Source of the DNA: an uncultured Flavobacteriaceae bacterium
Lineage (GTDB): Bacteria; Bacteroidota; Bacteroidia; Flavobacteriales; Flavobacteriaceae
Reading direction: 5' to 3'
NCBI GenBank assembly: GCA_937901915.1
Contig: CALGUD010000067.1
Span: 1 to 9,514 of the forward strand
DNA: 9,514 bases
In this document: positions 6,857-9,514 of the stretch, in pieces
How the letters are laid out: each line of letters starts with the position of its first letter
How positions within the stretch are numbered: the stretch's first letter is position 1
The notes under the pieces: model-generated
What the model was told of the DNA's origin: nothing
What the model saw: only the letters and a program-made list of their open reading frames with translations
The model's database searches: none
Program-made: the position numbers and the translations under genes

Positions 6857-9514
6857 TTAAAACCATTTTCTGGTAAAAAGACCGATAAGGGTTCTGGGAC
6901 TCAGTGTAATAATAAACCGGATTTTCTCATCATAGTTTTCATGTGCAATTTCCCAGCCATTATTGGAATAAACTGGAAGGTATAACTCAAAATAATCTGT
7001 AACCAGGTTTAGCCGAATACCTGAATCATATACAAAACGAGGAGATTCATATTTATTATCAATAAAACCGGCATCTGCATACACTTCAATCCATTTCCAC
7101 AGATTGGCACTACCATTAGCAGTTGCCATCCAGTCATTTGCAAAAGGATGATCCAGTTTGGATTTAAACCCGCCCTCGGCGATGACAACCTGTTGGCTGT
7201 ATATCCCAGAATCATCAGACCTGCCTAAGTAACTATAATCAAATAAATAATCCGTAGGACGGTCTAAGGCAAAACTAAAAAAGTCTGAATTTGTTTTATT
7301 ATGAATAAACTTACCTGCAAAAAACCTTAAGTTTAATTGCCTGTTATTCTTGTATAACTTTCGGAATTCCCAGTTAAAAGAAACCTTAGAAAACTTATCG
7401 GCTATCTGTAAATCGGCAAACCAGGATTTATAGTTAATAATCCCGTTATTTGAATAAATATATCTTGTATTAAATACACTATAATCAGGGTCTGTATCAA
7501 TGTCAGGTGATTTATCACGTATTATATTTACAAACCGGGACATCAAAAACTGTCTTTCATTAGATCTGAAATCATTGGTACGAAAGGCAAATGAAATTTC
7601 CGGAGTTATTGAACTGTATCTGAGATCTTGAGCATAATGATAAGTGCTGCCACTTATTCTGAAGTTTATAAGATATAAATTACCTTCATCTATATAATGT
7701 CTAAAATTAAATTTAGCACCGCCTACCAAAGTTTTTTCTTTGGGAGAATAGGAGGGGTCAATATCATACAGAAAAGGCCTGGTTAGAAATGTTTTGTTGT
7801 ATAGCCTCATTCCAGTTACCAAACCATCATAGGCATTAAATGTGAAAACAGGAACATAAAAAACTTGATTATACAAAGGATCTTCAATATCCTTAAAAAA
7901 CTGAAATTTTATTTTTCTGTTTCCTAACAGGTTATTTACGGCTTTTGAGTTATTACGCTGGTTAAATTCAGGTATAATTTTATCATAGTTAAGTACGAGT
8001 CTTTTAATACTATCCCTTTCTAACCCAACTACTTTTTCATCATTAATTCCTGAGAGCCACTGTTTAGAAACAATAGAGTCATTTTTAGAAATCCCATAGA
8101 GTGTTATAGGTGCATTTGTACCTCGTTTATTTTTTACTGTAACCCATAATGAATCTTTACTTTTTCTTATATTCTTAAGTTTGTAATCAATCTTTTTACG
8201 GGTGTTTACATACTCATTAAAAAACCAGTCAATATCTTTTGAAGGGTTTTCTTTTAAGACTTTAATAAAAGAAGATGGGTCGGTTAGTTTTAGTTTATAT
8301 GTACTATAAAACTTTTTAATTTGTTTATCAACATAATCATCGTTTTCAAGATATTTTTTTAAATAAACCAATCCAACACCAGCTTTGTAAGGGTTAGCTA
8401 TTTTTTGATTAAATTTAATAAGAGAGTCATTGGGTGTTGTTAGTGCCTGGTCCAAACTTCTTCTGGCCATCAGCATATACAAAAAGGTGTACTGGTCATT
8501 AAAATCCATTTTGGCCATACTAAAGGAGCGGACACCCCATATGTTTGACAATTTACCCAGCAGCTTCATGTCATGATAGTTATATTCAACATACTTTATC
8601 ATTAAATATGTTAATATAGCATCCGACACCCATTTATCTTCACGTGGGTTCATTAAAATTGTGTTTTCCAGGAAATTAGACAAAGTTGTTTTGAGAAATC
8701 TCATTTCAAACTGAAATTCGTCCGGAAATGGCCTCAAAAAAGAAGGTAGTTGGTTAAGGCCGTAAAGAGGATTCTTTTTATAATCTTCTTCGGTCACTAA
8801 TAGTTTACTATGTGGATATTCTCCTAAATGATCAGTCACAAAGGACATGACTTTATCAATGGAAAGCCCTTTCTGTATAGGATCCAGGCGTTTAGATTCA
8901 AAATTAGTGACAATTGAAAATGAATCTTTTATGTGGGTAGAAAACTCATTTATGTGCTTTATATACAACCTGGTAGCTGCCCGATTCTCACCATACAAAA
9001 CAGTTTGATTGTAATTCCCAACTCTTTTATGTTGAACAATATTCAAATCTGAGGTAACAATATATTCAGCCGGATAATTAAAGATCACCTGACTATCTGC
9101 ATTTTTATCATACAAATCATCAAGATTTTTATTGCTGTACAATTTCCATTTACTATTTTCATAAACAGCAGGTGTAACATGCCAGTATCGGAGAATATAT
9201 TCTTTGTTTTTTGTGTAACCGTACTTGGTAAATTTACTATCAGGTAGTTTAACGGTATAGGATAATTTTAATTCGTAAGCCTGTTTCGGATATACAGGAA
9301 AGTTTAATTGAACCTTTATAATATCAACCTCTTCCCGTTCCCATTTCAAAAAATTAAAATTTTTATCGCTGATAGTTATGATTTTAGTGCTTCCTCTTTC
9401 CTCGTCTTTTGCAAGGTGAAAACTCTTGTCAAAATCTTCCCCAAATCGTTTTGCCAGGGGAGTGGCATTATGGGAGTAAGCATTGTTCCAATCATGCAGA
9501 TAAATTGAGTTCAG
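6857..9514 (-). CDS. Degenerate M1-aminopeptidase-like protein with C-terminal outer-membrane barrel-like region (5' end outside window)
   Basis: The frame is open to the right edge, giving 885 visible residues. The codon at 9349 is a TTG inside the gene, not a start, and the visible N-terminus (LNSIYLHDWNNAYSHNATPL) is already conserved-looking sequence. Visible residues about 1-435 resemble an M1 (gluzincin) peptidase: LRYWHVTPAVYENSKW, then GEYPHSKLLVTEEDY, WVSDAILTYLMIKYVE where active enzymes have WLNEGFATY, and DWFFNEYVNTRKKIDYK closing the catalytic region. The HExxH zinc site appears replaced by KTTLS (visible residues 275-279) and the third ligand Glu by Asp298. The GxMEN motif is not seen either. 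A short beta domain follows (about 440-510). Then comes a long region of alternating aromatic beta strands (about 540-885) ending in a C-terminal Phe, as in outer-membrane barrels. I infer an outer-membrane protein with a periplasmic or surface peptidase-like domain that probably has no proteolytic activity. The signal peptide and perhaps 70-90 residues are missing. Confidence 0.75.
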   Translation of the reverse strand: MNSIYLHDWNNAYSHNATPLAKRFGEDFDKSFHLAKDEERGSTKIITISDKNFNFLKWEREEVDIIKVQLNFPVYPKQAYELKLSYTVKLPDSKFTKYGYTKNKEYILRYWHVTPAVYENSKWKLYSNKNLDDLYDKNADSQVIFNYPAEYIVTSDLNIVQHKRVGNYNQTVLYGENRAATRLYIKHINEFSTHIKDSFSIVTNFESKRLDPIQKGLSIDKVMSFVTDHLGEYPHSKLLVTEEDYKKNPLYGLNQLPSFLRPFPDEFQFEMRFLKTTLSNFLENTILMNPREDKWVSDAILTYLMIKYVEYNYHDMKLLGKLSNIWGVRSFSMAKMDFNDQYTFLYMLMARRSLDQALTTPNDSLIKFNQKIANPYKAGVGLVYLKKYLENDDYVDKQIKKFYSTYKLKLTDPSSFIKVLKENPSKDIDWFFNEYVNTRKKIDYKLKNIRKSKDSLWVTVKNKRGTNAPITLYGISKNDSIVSKQWLSGINDEKVVGLERDSIKRLVLNYDKIIPEFNQRNNSKAVNNLLGNRKIKFQFFKDIEDPLYNQVFYVPVFTFNAYDGLVTGMRLYNKTFLTRPFLYDIDPSYSPKEKTLVGGAKFNFRHYIDEGNLYLINFRISGSTYHYAQDLRYSSITPEISFAFRTNDFRSNERQFLMSRFVNIIRDKSPDIDTDPDYSVFNTRYIYSNNGIINYKSWFADLQIADKFSKVSFNWEFRKLYKNNRQLNLRFFAGKFIHNKTNSDFFSFALDRPTDYLFDYSYLGRSDDSGIYSQQVVIAEGGFKSKLDHPFANDWMATANGSANLWKWIEVYADAGFIDNKYESPRFVYDSGIRLNLVTDYFELYLPVYSNNGWEIAHENYDEKIRFIITLSPRTLIGLFTRKWF

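Noticed and set aside
9347..9349. A start codon for the M1-like protein at 9349.
   Set aside because: The codon is TTG, and the frame stays open to the window edge with family-like sequence (YLHDWNNAY, LAKDEERG). The gene is therefore truncated, not started here.
1..9514. Plus-strand ORFs of about 60-78 codons (for example 18-203, 1700-1882, 5476-5712, 9308-9508) and small minus-strand overlaps (2919-3119, 7009-7215).
   Set aside because: All lie inside convincing minus-strand genes in another frame, and none shows a recognisable domain, signal peptide or start context.
1..9514. A defence system, prophage, CRISPR array or transposon in the window.
   Set aside because: There is no nuclease, recombinase, transposase or repeat-spacer pattern. 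Gene content and orientation fit ordinary flavobacterial chromosome.

Overview
The window comes from a low-GC member of the Bacteroidota, most likely a marine-type Flavobacteriaceae. The evidence is lineage-restricted: a PorP/SprF-family type IX secretion protein, a secreted protein with a gliding-motility-type (CHU_C, 'type B') C-terminal domain, a single-chain fused alpha/beta E1 2-oxoacid dehydrogenase, a TANNTTTG-type promoter, and AT-rich translation starts without Shine-Dalgarno motifs. All five genes lie on the minus strand, so transcription runs from high to low coordinates.

From right to left: (1) >9514-6857 is a 5'-truncated gene for a large envelope protein with an M1-aminopeptidase-like region and a C-terminal outer-membrane barrel-like region; the zinc-binding HExxH appears to be lost. 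(2) 6686-4275 encodes a cytoplasmic thiamine-diphosphate-dependent E1 enzyme with alpha and beta parts in one chain. It has its own promoter just upstream, which also argues that translation starts at the ATG at 6686. (3) 4014-1510 and 1508-609 form a two-gene operon with one base between them: a large secreted beta-helix/Ig-like protein with a type B T9SS export signal, then its probable dedicated PorP/SprF-family partner. A strong intrinsic terminator at 475-507 closes the unit. (4) 326-<1 is a small predicted exported protein of unknown function whose 3' end lies outside the window.

The operon is the clearest functional unit: the upstream gene supplies the cargo and the downstream gene the outer-membrane-associated factor probably needed to export or display it. 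The E1 and M1-like genes look like independent chromosomal genes. I saw no tRNA, rRNA, CRISPR array, transposase or attachment site. The region reads as ordinary flavobacterial chromosome. Its oddities are the degenerate peptidase and an apparent exchange of the two metal-ligand residues in the E1 cofactor site.
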